Shown in pieces: positions 6,820-15,463 of a stretch of DNA of 22,748 nt. The first letter of the stretch is position 1. Each line of letters opens with the position of its first letter. Source of the DNA: Flavobacteriales bacterium (GTDB lineage: Bacteria; Bacteroidota; Bacteroidia; Flavobacteriales_F; PHOS-HE28); NCBI GenBank assembly GCA_025455765.1, contig JALOLX010000003.1, forward strand, positions 1 to 22,748, given 5' to 3'. The position numbers were made by a program, and so were the translations under genes. The notes below the pieces were generated by a model. The model was not told the DNA's origin. It saw only the letters and a list, made by a program, of their open reading frames with translations, and did no database searches.

Positions 6820-8262
6820 CTAACGGAGCATAGGCCAGTTCATTGCATCGCGCAGCATGTTCCAGCGAAGAAGGCCTCCGACCTGTAGCACCAACAAGGC
6901 CAGCCCGCCAAGAACAGCCGCCGCCGGGAGCAAGGGCATATCCTGCATCATCCACCCAGCGAACAACAGGGCCGCGAGGTACATCATCGCCCTGAGCGCC
7001 AAGGAGGCAAGGCCATCAATACCATGAGAACGACGGGCCAGCCAGACCTGAAATCCTGCGGTAAGCCACTGTGTAATGAGGCTTGCCCATGCCGCACCTT
7101 CCACTTGCCAGCGGGGGATCAACCAGAGGTTCAGCAGTAGGTTCAAGATGGCCCCAAAGCCTGCCACATAATTCAACTGCCGCAGATCACCCGCAGCCGT
7201 GAGCAGCGTACCGAACACATACGTGACCGTCACCCCCACGAAGCAATACACGAGCAGGCGGAAGGTAGGCGCCGCAGCTGGATCAAGGTCCTTGTAGAGC
7301 AAGGCCAACAGATCACCAGCGAACCAGTGTACAAAGGCGGCACAGGCCAGCCCACCAGCCAACAGGAGCCGCAGCGCAAGGATGGCCAACGGACCCACCG
7401 GGACCGCTTCTTTCAGTTGCCGGCTGAACATGGGAAGCAGCAAGCCTGCAAAGAGATAGCCCAGCATGTTCAGGGCCTCGAAGTATCGGTAACCTTGGGC
7501 GTATACCCCGGCTTGGTAGGCGCCATCCGGTAGTAGTCGCTCTAGCATCAAGGTGTCCGTACGGTAGTAGAAGGTCATCAGCAGAATGAGGAGGGCATAG
7601 GGAAAGCTCTGCCTCAGCACCACCCGACTGAAGGCCACGTTGAAGCCGAACCGCGCACCGCCGCTCAATCGCAAGGTCATCATCAGGGCCACGACGAAGG
7701 TGACGGCATACGCCAGCGTTTGCGCCCAGACGAACCATTCGATGCGGAAGGGCGCGCCCCCCGCACGCCCCCACAGCAACCATCCCACCCCCATGATCAA
7801 CAGCAGCCTGTCCAGCACGCTCAACAGGCCATCCCATCGGAACCGTTGCGCACCGGCAATGTTGCTCCGTAGATAGAGGATACCCGCCACCAGTATTTGA
7901 TTGAGCACAAGCCAACCCAGGATACCGAGCGTAGCACCACGATACCCGAGCACCAAGGCCACCCCAACAGTGATTCCCGCATAGACGGCGGCAAGCAGGA
8001 GCCGAAGGCCTGCAACCCCGCTGAGGTACTTGGCCATGAGGTGTCCATGACGTGCGATATGGCGGGTGTTGAAGTTGGTGATCCCCAGGTCCAGCACGAT
8101 GTTCAGCAAAAAGCTAAGGCTGACCAGAGCGGCGTAGTTACCATAGACACGGGGCCCCACAGCCTCCTGCACGCCGGCATCGATACCGAGCAGATAGAAC
8201 GGCTTCACCAGCAGGTTCAAGACCAGCAGGAGAAGGAGGTTGGTGAGGAAGGCGCGCTGCAT
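6820..8262 (-). CDS. Polysaccharide flippase, MOP superfamily (Wzx-like)
   Basis: 480 residues of almost continuous membrane helices (about 12-14), as in MOP-family flippases that move undecaprenyl-linked sugar units to the periplasmic side. The N-terminus has RAFLTNLLLLLVLNLLVKPFYLLGID and later YGNYAALVSLSFLLNIVLDLGITNFNTRHIA, the usual YxxY/DxGxxNxxxR signature of Wzx proteins. A central YYRTDTLMLERLLPDGAYQAGVYAQGYR segment contains the conserved Asp and ends the first half of the fold. The start MQRAFL (8262) is preferred because related Bacteroidota proteins begin this way, as I recall. An alternative ATG at 8319 would add 19 residues. It is the first gene of the minus-strand cassette and diverges from the glycosyltransferase at 8361. 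Confidence 0.85.
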   Translation of the reverse strand: MQRAFLTNLLLLLVLNLLVKPFYLLGIDAGVQEAVGPRVYGNYAALVSLSFLLNIVLDLGITNFNTRHIARHGHLMAKYLSGVAGLRLLLAAVYAGITVGVALVLGYRGATLGILGWLVLNQILVAGILYLRSNIAGAQRFRWDGLLSVLDRLLLIMGVGWLLWGRAGGAPFRIEWFVWAQTLAYAVTFVVALMMTLRLSGGARFGFNVAFSRVVLRQSFPYALLILLMTFYYRTDTLMLERLLPDGAYQAGVYAQGYRYFEALNMLGYLFAGLLLPMFSRQLKEAVPVGPLAILALRLLLAGGLACAAFVHWFAGDLLALLYKDLDPAAAPTFRLLVYCFVGVTVTYVFGTLLTAAGDLRQLNYVAGFGAILNLLLNLWLIPRWQVEGAAWASLITQWLTAGFQVWLARRSHGIDGLASLALRAMMYLAALLFAGWMMQDMPLLPAAAVLGGLALLVLQVGGLLRWNMLRDAMNWPMLR

Positions 8263-8346
8263 CGGCGGGGTGAAGATCGCCAGTTCGGCGGGAAGGACGA
8301 TCCGCAAGCTTCTGACCATTGACAGTGTTGCTTCGCTTGGCTTCCC

Positions 8347-8354
8347 CACCTTTG
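8347..8354 (+). promoter_or_regulatory. Putative -7 element CACCTTTG for the glycosyltransferase
   Basis: One mismatch to TAnnTTTG. A TTG at 8328-8330 lies 16 bases upstream as a possible -33. Only 6 bases separate it from the ATG at 8361, so the transcript would begin at or next to the start codon (leaderless or nearly so). Confidence 0.4.
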
Positions 8355-8360
8355 CGGCGC

Positions 8361-9506
8361 ATGCGCATTGCAGTGAACACCCGCCTGCTGCTGCCGAACA
8401 AGCTGGAAGGCATCGGCTGGTTCGCCCATGAAACACTGCGACGTATCACCGCGGCCCATCCGGAGCACGAGTTCTTTTACCTCTTCGACCGACCTTACGA
8501 CAAGCGCTTCGTTCACGGCAGCAACGTCACTCCGGTGGTGATGGGACCTCCCACCCGCCATCCCCTGCTCTATCGCTTGTGGTTCGACTGGTTGCTGCCG
8601 CGTCGCCTGCGCCGCTTGAAGGCCGACGCGTTCATCAGTCCCGATGGCTACCTGGCGCTGCGCTCCACTGTGCCCACATTGGCCGTGGTGCACGACCTCA
8701 ACTTTGAGCACTATCCAGAGGACCTTCCCCGCGCCTATCGCAATTTCTACCGCAGCCAGTTCCCCCGCTACGCCCATCACGCCACGCGCCTGGCCACTGT
8801 CAGTGAGTTCAGCCGGCGCGACATCGCTCAGCGCTACGGGGTGGACCAAGGCCGCATCGACGTGGTCTACAACGGTGTAAGTACCGTGTATGCGCCGCTC
8901 ACCGCTGCAGAACAAGCGGCGGCCCGCGCGCGCTTTGGGCAGGGCGACCCGTACTTCATCTGCGTAGGCTCCCTGCATCCTCGGAAGAACATCGGACGAC
9001 TATTGCAGGCCTTCGACCAGTTGTTGACGCACCATCCATCGCCAGTAAGGCTGGTGGTGGTGGGCGAGAGCTTTTGGTGGGATGAACGCATGAAGGCGGC
9101 CTGGGCGGGCATGCAGCACAAGGACCGGGTGCAGTTCACGGGGCGTCTGGACCAGGAAGACCTGCGCACCGCATTGGGAGGCGCATTGGCGCTCGCCTTC
9201 GTCAGCTATTTCGAGGGCTTCGGCATCCCCGTGGCAGAGGCCATGCGGTGCGGAGTACCGGTGCTGGCCGCCGAAGCCACGGCACTTCCCGAAGTGGCCG
9301 GTGATGCAGCCCTGTATTGCGATCCGTTCAGCGTGTCCAGTATCGCACAAGGACTTTACGCCCTCCAAAGCGATGCCGTGCTCAGGGAACGGCTCAGCGC
9401 CCAGGGGTTGAAGCGCGCACAACGCTACACGTGGGAGAACGCAGCCAACGACCTGTGGGCCAGCTTCGAGCGGATGTGCCTCGATGCCGGCCTACCGCGT
9501 CCGTGA
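8361..9506 (+). CDS. GT4-family glycosyltransferase (GT-B fold)
   Basis: 381 residues. The N-terminal half starts MRIAVNTRLL and has the acceptor-side glycine loop LEGIGWFAHETL, then LAVVHDLNFEHYPED and TVSEFSRRDI. The C-terminal half starts with the typical VGSLHPRKNIGRLLQAF (about 200-217) and carries the donor-binding EGFGIPVAEAM with paired glutamates (about 284-294) and GVPVLAAEATALPEVAGDAALY. This is the profile of GT4 retaining transferases, often mannosyl-type, that add a sugar from a nucleotide sugar during polysaccharide or glycolipid synthesis in the cytoplasm. The exact sugar cannot be read from sequence. Placement opposite the flippase cassette suggests it builds the exported unit. 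ATG 8361 fits the family N-terminus better than the upstream in-frame ATG at 8319. Confidence 0.88.
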   Translation: MRIAVNTRLLLPNKLEGIGWFAHETLRRITAAHPEHEFFYLFDRPYDKRFVHGSNVTPVVMGPPTRHPLLYRLWFDWLLPRRLRRLKADAFISPDGYLALRSTVPTLAVVHDLNFEHYPEDLPRAYRNFYRSQFPRYAHHATRLATVSEFSRRDIAQRYGVDQGRIDVVYNGVSTVYAPLTAAEQAAARARFGQGDPYFICVGSLHPRKNIGRLLQAFDQLLTHHPSPVRLVVVGESFWWDERMKAAWAGMQHKDRVQFTGRLDQEDLRTALGGALALAFVSYFEGFGIPVAEAMRCGVPVLAAEATALPEVAGDAALYCDPFSVSSIAQGLYALQSDAVLRERLSAQGLKRAQRYTWENAANDLWASFERMCLDAGLPRP

Positions 9507-9550
9507 GGTTCAGCAACAAGGCCATGGCGCGCCTGATCATCGCACCGCAC

Positions 9551-9558
9551 TATTTTCG
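9551..9558 (+). promoter_or_regulatory. Putative -7 element TATTTTCG for rnhB
   Basis: One mismatch to TAnnTTTG and identical to the octamer before efp. It ends 5 bases before the rnhB ATG, again implying a leaderless or near-leaderless transcript if used. Confidence 0.35.
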
Positions 9559-9563
9559 TCCGC

Positions 9564-10184
9564 ATGGGAACACTGGCCACCCGGTTCAGCACGGACCTCA
9601 TCGAGGCCGGCTGTGATGAAGCTGGTCGCGGCTGTCTGGCGGGACCGGTGGTCGCCGCGGCTGTCATCCTTCCGCCGCGTATCAAGTTGCCTGGCTTGGA
9701 CGACAGCAAGAAGCTTCGGCCCGATCAGCGTGAGGATCTGCGTCGGCGTATCGAAGGGGAAGCGCTGGCGTGGGCAGTAGCCTTCGTGCAGCCCGAAGAG
9801 ATCGACCGGCTGAACATCCTTCGCGCCAGCTTTGTGGCCATGCACCGCGCCATCGACCTGCTCGGCACCCGACCCCAGTTGCTCCTCATCGATGGCAACC
9901 GCTTCGCCCCCTACCCCGGTATCCCGCACCGCTGCGAGGTGAAGGGCGACGGGCGCTTCCGCAGCATTGCCGCAGCGAGCATTCTGGCCAAGACCCATCG
10001 CGACGAAGAGATGCGGGAGGCACACACCTGTTATCCGCACTACAACTGGGCGGTGAACAAAGGCTACCCCACGGCGGACCACCGCGACGCCATCGCACTG
10101 CACGGACCATCTCCATTGCACAGGCGGACGTTCAGACTCCTGCCCGAGGCGAGCGACCTGTTCGCCAGCAGTGTGCGACCGTAG
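9564..10184 (+). CDS. rnhB: Ribonuclease HII
   Basis: 206 residues, normal for RNase HII, which cuts the RNA strand of RNA-DNA hybrids and removes single ribonucleotides from DNA in the cytoplasm. Catalytic acids are visible: Asp18-Glu19 in AGCDEAGRGCLAGPVVAAAV, Asp110 in LLLIDGN and a probable fourth at Asp129 in EVKGDGRF. The conserved DDSKKL (46-51), SIAAASILAKTHRDEEM (134-150) and NKGYPTADH (165-173) complete the family signature. The ATG at 9564 gives the expected short N-terminus. The gene stands 57 bases after the glycosyltransferase stop. The following large gene has its own promoter-like element, so co-transcription is uncertain. Confidence 0.96.
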   Translation: MGTLATRFSTDLIEAGCDEAGRGCLAGPVVAAAVILPPRIKLPGLDDSKKLRPDQREDLRRRIEGEALAWAVAFVQPEEIDRLNILRASFVAMHRAIDLLGTRPQLLLIDGNRFAPYPGIPHRCEVKGDGRFRSIAAASILAKTHRDEEMREAHTCYPHYNWAVNKGYPTADHRDAIALHGPSPLHRRTFRLLPEASDLFASSVRP

Positions 10185-10243
10185 TCCACAGCGGCGTGTG
10201 CAAAGGGTGTGGATGCCCGATCTGACGGGCGGAGCAAGGCCGG

Positions 10244-10251
10244 TACTTTTG
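10244..10251 (+). promoter_or_regulatory. Bacteroidota -7 element TACTTTTG
   Basis: Exact match to TAnnTTTG, 11 bases before the ATG at 10263. No clear -33 TTG. It supports choosing 10263 rather than the in-frame ATG at 10209, which lies upstream of the promoter. Confidence 0.5.
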
Positions 10252-10262
10252 GTCGTTCGTCC

Positions 10263-12878
10263 ATGCGCCGCATACTTGCCATCGTTCTCGTGCTCGCTGT
10301 GGTATCGGCTGCCGCCTGGACCTTGTTGCGGTGGAACCGCACCGGGCTTCCCCACAGCACACCTTGGCGGGCCATTCCAGAGCGTGCGGCAGCGGTGATC
10401 ATCATCCCGGACGGCTTGCGGACCTGGGATCGGGTGAGCCATACCTCACAGCTCTGGGCGACCACGGTGCAACTTCCTGGCGCATCGGCGGTGGAAATGC
10501 TGCTGAGCAAGGTGAAGGCCCGGATGGAGAACGACGAGGTGCTGCGTGTGGCGTTCAGTGGCGAGCCCGTGCACATCGCATTGATGCGCAATGGAAGCAA
10601 CGCCCTGGGCTGTCTGTTCACCGGGCGCCTGAACGATGGTGCCGGAGAAGCCCAACGCGCGTTGGCGGAAGTGCTCGGTCTGGACCCTTCGCTCAGCAAC
10701 ACGCTGTCTGCCGGTGATGTAGTGCAACTGCAAGTGGATACCGCACTTCCCACCCTGTCATTGTGCGTGCGCGACGGGGTGTGGATGCTGGGCAATTCAC
10801 CGGGCATGATGGACGAAGCCTTGTTGCAATGGGGGAAGCAGAACGGCCTGCGGCAGGACAGCGCCTTCATGACCGCTTACCGCACATTGGGAGCAGGCAG
10901 TGATGGCCATGTGCTGGTGCGTGGTGATCGTCTGGCCGAGCTCGCCTTGTTGCAATGGACCACCGAAGCAGTGGAACAGGTAAGGCTCGATGAACGCTGG
11001 GTGGCCTTGGACGTGCGTTCTCGCCCGGATATGCTCCTGCTGAGCGGTTTGGTGCAGGGACCGGCGGACCGCATGCCGTTCAGCAGCCTGCACGCTCAAA
11101 CACCAGGTCCCATCGATGGGGCGCGCCTGCTTCCCCGGAACGTCATCGGCTACCGTAGCTGGCACATCAGTGATCCCGCGCAATTCCTTGGACGCCGTGA
11201 CAGTGTTCAAGGGGCCGCCGCGTTCTACAGCTGGGTGCAGGGTTCGGTGGGCGTGGCCCGCGCTGCAGATAGTGCGGCCACGCGCTGGGCGATCCTGCAT
11301 GCGAGCGATCCGGACCTCGCCAATGAACGACTGACGTCCCTGAGCGCTGATCCCAGCGACACGGCAAGCTACCGTGGGATCCGCATGCGCCAACTCCCGC
11401 CAGAACCGACGACCCCCAGCTTCTTTGACGATGCTGTGGCGCCTTGGGGAGATGGGTGGTGGGCTGCCATAGGCCCGGCGATCGTCATCTGCAGCAATGC
11501 CGGAGCACTTCGTGCCTCGATCGATGCATGGACGGATGGGCGCTCACTTGCAGAAGAGCCGCGGACCGCCAATTGGTGGGCGCGCCTGGGTACCGAAGCT
11601 GGAGCCACCTGGTGGAGCGATCTGGGTCGCGCGGATGCCGTGCTTCGCCCACTCCTGCAACCCACTGCCCGAGCATCGTGGGACCGGTCGGCGCCGCTGT
11701 GGTCATCCATTGGGAACGTGTCGCTCTACCTCGATCCCGGGCAGCGCGGGGCCACGCACATCACCATCGCCCTGCAGTTCGCACCGCACCAGCAGGAAGC
11801 GGCGGAGGCACAAGGTTCCGAGCGGTGGGCGGTACAGCTGCACGCCCCGGTGATCCGCACACCGGAAGTGTTCATCAACCATACCAACGGTACGCATGAG
11901 GTCCTGGTGCAGGACGCCCTGCATCGCATCCACCTCATTGGCAGCAGCGGACGAGTGCTGTGGACCCGCGAGCTCGATGGTCCCGTTCTGGGTGCGGTAC
12001 AACAGATCGACCGCTTCCGCAATGGCAAGCTGCAGTACCTCTTCAACACGGCCACGGCCATCCAGCTGATCGACCGGAACGGACGCGACGTGGGCGGGTT
12101 CCCGGTGAACCTGGAGCACCGGGCCTCAGCGCAGCTTTCCGCCTTCGATTATGACAGTAATGGAGAGCTCCGTATCCTGGTGCCACTGGTCAACGGTGGC
12201 ATTGCGAACTACAGCGCCGACGGCCAGGCGGTGAAGGGTTGGCAGCCAGCACGAGGGGGATATCGCACGTATCCGGTAACCCATCTGCGCATTCGCAACA
12301 AGGACCACTTGGTGTTGATCGATACCAGCGGCACGGTGGAAGTGGTGGACCGCAAAGGCCAGGCGCGGCAGCCAATCCCATTGAAGCTGGGCGCAGGCAT
12401 CACAGTACTCGGGATAGCCCCTGGCATTGGTCTGGAGCAGAGCAGCGTGTGGTGGCAGGGATCGGATGGCGCGATCTACCGAGCCACGCTGGAAGGTCGC
12501 CGCGAACAACTGGCGCCACCGAACGAACAACGGATCAGCAGCCGCCTGATGGACGGTGGACGAACATACACGGCCGCGATGGGCGCCGATACCCTGGTGC
12601 TCGGTGCCCTGGGTGGGACCATGCATGCCTTACCCACGCTAACGCTGGACCAAAGCCCATACGCCGCCTGGCAGGAATACAAGGGAAATGCGGTGTTCGG
12701 GACCGCGCTGGATGACCAGCTGCACGTGTGGACCAGTGAAGGGCGGTCGTTACCGGGCTCCCCGTATTCCGCTTCTGGTGCATGGTGCGTGGGCGACCTG
12801 GACCGCGATGGCCTGGAGGAAGTGATCGTGGCCGATGGCAACGGGCGTGTCGTTTGCCTTCCCATTCCTGCCGAATAA
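10263..12878 (+). CDS. Large exported/membrane-anchored protein of unknown function with C-terminal beta-propeller-like region
   Basis: 871 residues. Residues 1-22 are a positively charged start plus a hydrophobic helix (RRILAIVLVLAVVSAAAW) without a clear cleavage site, so it may be an N-terminal anchor. The middle (about 30-525) resembles the loosely defined DUF3352-type proteins of Bacteroidota: it is built from repeated alpha/beta segments with no catalytic motif that I recognise. From about 535 to the end the sequence has PQQ/WD-like repeats with recurring pieces such as VLVQDALHRIHLIGSSGRVLW, IQLIDRNGRDVGGFPVNL, FDYDSNGELRILVPL and VGDLDRDGLEEVIVADGNGRV. The last resembles FG-GAP/VCBS calcium-binding blades (DxDxDG-like). 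It probably sits in the periplasm as a scaffold or assembly factor. I assign no function. It starts 78 bases after the rnhB stop. Confidence 0.75.
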   Translation: MRRILAIVLVLAVVSAAAWTLLRWNRTGLPHSTPWRAIPERAAAVIIIPDGLRTWDRVSHTSQLWATTVQLPGASAVEMLLSKVKARMENDEVLRVAFSGEPVHIALMRNGSNALGCLFTGRLNDGAGEAQRALAEVLGLDPSLSNTLSAGDVVQLQVDTALPTLSLCVRDGVWMLGNSPGMMDEALLQWGKQNGLRQDSAFMTAYRTLGAGSDGHVLVRGDRLAELALLQWTTEAVEQVRLDERWVALDVRSRPDMLLLSGLVQGPADRMPFSSLHAQTPGPIDGARLLPRNVIGYRSWHISDPAQFLGRRDSVQGAAAFYSWVQGSVGVARAADSAATRWAILHASDPDLANERLTSLSADPSDTASYRGIRMRQLPPEPTTPSFFDDAVAPWGDGWWAAIGPAIVICSNAGALRASIDAWTDGRSLAEEPRTANWWARLGTEAGATWWSDLGRADAVLRPLLQPTARASWDRSAPLWSSIGNVSLYLDPGQRGATHITIALQFAPHQQEAAEAQGSERWAVQLHAPVIRTPEVFINHTNGTHEVLVQDALHRIHLIGSSGRVLWTRELDGPVLGAVQQIDRFRNGKLQYLFNTATAIQLIDRNGRDVGGFPVNLEHRASAQLSAFDYDSNGELRILVPLVNGGIANYSADGQAVKGWQPARGGYRTYPVTHLRIRNKDHLVLIDTSGTVEVVDRKGQARQPIPLKLGAGITVLGIAPGIGLEQSSVWWQGSDGAIYRATLEGRREQLAPPNEQRISSRLMDGGRTYTAAMGADTLVLGALGGTMHALPTLTLDQSPYAAWQEYKGNAVFGTALDDQLHVWTSEGRSLPGSPYSASGAWCVGDLDRDGLEEVIVADGNGRVVCLPIPAE

Positions 12879-12915
12879 CCCCAGGATATCAGTGACACGG
12901 AACCCAGAATGCACC

Positions 12916-12923
12916 TAGTTTTG
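12916..12923 (+). promoter_or_regulatory. Bacteroidota -7 element TAGTTTTG for trkH-trkA
   Basis: Exact TAnnTTTG match, 44 bases before the trkH ATG. The leader would be GC-rich and ends in the palindrome GCGGCCGC directly before the ATG. No clear -33. Confidence 0.5.
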
Positions 12924-12967
12924 CTCCGGCTCATCCCGTTGGGGATCGGCGCCGGCCTCGCGGCCGC

Positions 12968-14722
12968 ATGAAAAGATCCCTACTTCGCACAGTGCTCCGC
13001 AAGGAGATGGTCGGCTTGGCGCGGGTGACCGTGCTGGTCCTTACTGTGTTCCTGTTCCTGCTGGAATTCGGCTATCGGAGCGATGCCGCAACAGGCATCC
13101 TCTTGGGATCTTTGAGCTATGGGCTCGTCATAGGCGCTGTCCTGGTCACCATAGGGAGTCTGGCACGCGCGGCGTTGCGGGAAGATACCGTGAGGAAGGC
13201 GGAACTCGTCTGGTTGGCGTTGGGCATCGGGTTGATCGTGGTGCATCCGCTCGACTTCTGGGACCGATCACAACACTGGCCCCATGTACTGTTCCTGCTG
13301 GGCTTTTTCTTCATCGAGCTGAGCCGATTGGAGTTGGGTCGGAACAGCACGCTCTTCAATCCGGCCCTGCTCTTCACGGTCAGCTTCGTGATCATCATCG
13401 CCATTGGTGCGGCCCTGTTCCTTCTACCCAATGCCTCCACGCGCCCCATCAGCTTGGTGGATGCCGTGTTCACCAGCACCAGCGCCGTGTGTGTCACCGG
13501 TCTCAGCACCATCGATGTGGGCAAGGACCTCACCCTGTCGGGACAGTGGGTGCTTTTACTGCTGATCCAATTGGGTGGCTTGGGTGTGATGACGTTCACC
13601 AGCTTCTTCGCGTTCTTCTTCAAGGGGCGCACCAGCTTGGAAGAACAGCTCCGGATCCGCGACATCGCCAACACCTCGCTGGTCAATGCCAAGACCTTCA
13701 TTGTGCAGGTGATCCTGTTCACGTTGGCGGTGGAGATCGTCGGCGCTGGTCTGATCTTTTATCTCGTGCCGGCTGAAGTGTTCCCGAGCGTCGGCAAGCG
13801 GATGTTCTTCGCCATCTTCCATTCCGTTTCCGCCTTCAACAATGCAGGGTTCTCCACCCAGACCTTGGGCATGTACGAACTGCCGTTCAGGTTCAATTAT
13901 TCCTTGATGTGGGTGCTGGCTTTCCTGTTCATCTTCGGAGGTCTGGGCTTCGGCATCATATTCAACTTCAGTCGCTACGTGCGGCTCTGGGTCAGTGGTC
14001 GTGTGAAGCGGCTCATCACCGGCATCCCCTGCGAACGGCACCCCCGGGTGGTGAACCTGAGCACACGGTTGGTGCTGAAGGTCACCGCGCTGCTGATCGT
14101 CGTGGGTACGGTGGCCGTGATGGTCTTTGAATGGAACAATACCCTGGCCGAGCACCAGGGCTGGTGGGCAAGGCTGAGCGTGGCCTTCTTCACCGGTGTT
14201 ACGCCCAGAACAGCAGGGTTCAACGTGGTGGACTATGGAGCGCTCACGGTGCCCACCCTCATGATCACACTGCTGCTGATGTACATCGGAGCCTCTCCGG
14301 GATCCACAGGTGGCGGAATCAAGACCACCACCTTCGCGGTGGCCACCCTGAACATTTTTTCCACCGCCCGTGGGCGCCGCCGCATCGAGTTCAGTGGTCG
14401 TGAGATCAGCAACCTCAGCATCCGCCGCGCCTTTGCCACCATTGTCCTGTCGCTGGTCTTCCTGGGTCTGTCCATCACCACCATTGCCTCTCTGGAGCCC
14501 GGCCGCGGCCTGCTGCCCATTGCCTTCGAATGCTTCAGCGCCTTCAGTACCGTAGGCCTTTCCATGAACCTGACCGGACAGCTTGGAGACCCTGCGCGGA
14601 TCGCGCTGGTGGTGGTGATGTTCGTAGGCCGGGTCAGTGCATTGACCCTGCTCGTTGGTGTATTACGTCAAGTCCAAACCACCTCCTATCGTTATCCGAA
14701 GGAGGACATCCTCATCAACTGA
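12968..14722 (+). CDS. trkH: Potassium uptake channel/transporter TrkH (KtrB-like) with N-terminal membrane extension
   Basis: 584 residues. TrkH/KtrB proteins form the K+-conducting pore in the inner membrane. All four filter-like loops are visible: TSTSAVCVTGLST (about 169-181), HSVSAFNNAGFS (285-296), GVTPRTAGFN (about 413-422) and ECFSAFSTVGLS (about 520-531). The conserved glycines are present in each. SPGSTGGGIKTTTFA precedes the last quarter, as in TrkH. KtrB and TrkH are usually about 450-485 residues. Here roughly the first 120-130 residues add about four hydrophobic segments before the core fold. The regulatory subunit gene begins 6 bases after the stop. GCGGCCGC directly precedes the ATG and no Shine-Dalgarno is visible. 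Confidence 0.93.
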   Translation: MKRSLLRTVLRKEMVGLARVTVLVLTVFLFLLEFGYRSDAATGILLGSLSYGLVIGAVLVTIGSLARAALREDTVRKAELVWLALGIGLIVVHPLDFWDRSQHWPHVLFLLGFFFIELSRLELGRNSTLFNPALLFTVSFVIIIAIGAALFLLPNASTRPISLVDAVFTSTSAVCVTGLSTIDVGKDLTLSGQWVLLLLIQLGGLGVMTFTSFFAFFFKGRTSLEEQLRIRDIANTSLVNAKTFIVQVILFTLAVEIVGAGLIFYLVPAEVFPSVGKRMFFAIFHSVSAFNNAGFSTQTLGMYELPFRFNYSLMWVLAFLFIFGGLGFGIIFNFSRYVRLWVSGRVKRLITGIPCERHPRVVNLSTRLVLKVTALLIVVGTVAVMVFEWNNTLAEHQGWWARLSVAFFTGVTPRTAGFNVVDYGALTVPTLMITLLLMYIGASPGSTGGGIKTTTFAVATLNIFSTARGRRRIEFSGREISNLSIRRAFATIVLSLVFLGLSITTIASLEPGRGLLPIAFECFSAFSTVGLSMNLTGQLGDPARIALVVVMFVGRVSALTLLVGVLRQVQTTSYRYPKEDILIN

Positions 14723-14728
14723 ACCACC

Positions 14729-15418
14729 ATGAAGATCGCCGTCTTCGGCCTGGGCAACTTCGGCCGGCACCTTGCCATCAAGCTCAATTCCATGGGTCAC
14801 GAGGTCATCGCCATTGACCACGACATGGACAAGGTGGACGCCATCAAACAGGATGTGAGTTACGCGGTGTGCCTTGAAAGCAACGACCCGCAGGCCGTAA
14901 GCACGCTGCCCCTGAGCGAGGTGGATGCCGCTGTGGTGGCCATCGGCGAAAATGAGGGGGCCAACATCATGACTACCGCGCTCCTGGTGAACTTGAAGGT
15001 GCGTCGTGTGATCAGCAGGGCCATCAACCCCCTGCACGAGATGGTGCTCAACTCCATGGGCGTCACTGACATCGTACACCCTGAGGAAAAGGCCGCCGAA
15101 AGCCTCGCACGCAAGCTCAACCTCAGGCGTCTGGTGGATCAGTTCGAGCTGCCGGGCGGCTTCATCATTGCCGAGATCGTGGTACCCGATCGCTTCGTGG
15201 GTCAGCCACTGGACCGGATCGATGCCCTCACCAAGCGCCAGCTGGGCCTGGTCACCGTACTGCGCAAGGAAAGCGAGAAGTCCTTCATTGGCCGCAAGAC
15301 CATCAAGCTGGGTGCGCTCGGCGTCATCAACCCCGATTTCGTGCCCGAGAAGGGCGACATCCTTGTGCTGTTCGGCACCAAAGAGGAGGTGACGCGCTTC
15401 ACGGGAGAGGCCAGCTGA
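14729..15418 (+). CDS. trkA: Trk potassium uptake regulatory subunit (RCK/TrkA, KtrA-like)
   Basis: 229 residues, the single-RCK length of KtrA-type subunits rather than the double-RCK E. coli TrkA (458 residues). The N-terminal Rossmann domain has GLGNFG at 7-12 and Asp30 at the end of the second strand, the usual NAD(H)/ATP ribose contact. The C-terminal TrkA_C domain follows at about 140-225 (GGFIIAEIVVPDRFVGQPL and KGDILVLFGTKEEV). The protein forms a cytoplasmic ring that gates TrkH in response to nucleotides. It lies 6 bases downstream of trkH, so the two are almost certainly one operon and one complex. A KtrA name would be equally defensible. Confidence 0.93.
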   Translation: MKIAVFGLGNFGRHLAIKLNSMGHEVIAIDHDMDKVDAIKQDVSYAVCLESNDPQAVSTLPLSEVDAAVVAIGENEGANIMTTALLVNLKVRRVISRAINPLHEMVLNSMGVTDIVHPEEKAAESLARKLNLRRLVDQFELPGGFIIAEIVVPDRFVGQPLDRIDALTKRQLGLVTVLRKESEKSFIGRKTIKLGALGVINPDFVPEKGDILVLFGTKEEVTRFTGEAS

Positions 15419-15463
15419 CCGCGATCAGCGGCTGTGGACCAGGCATCGTTCACCTTTTCCGCC

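Noticed and set aside
12960..12967. GCGGCCGC palindrome directly before the trkH ATG as an operator
   Set aside because: An 8-base GC palindrome is not surprising at this GC content, and there is no second copy near other starts.
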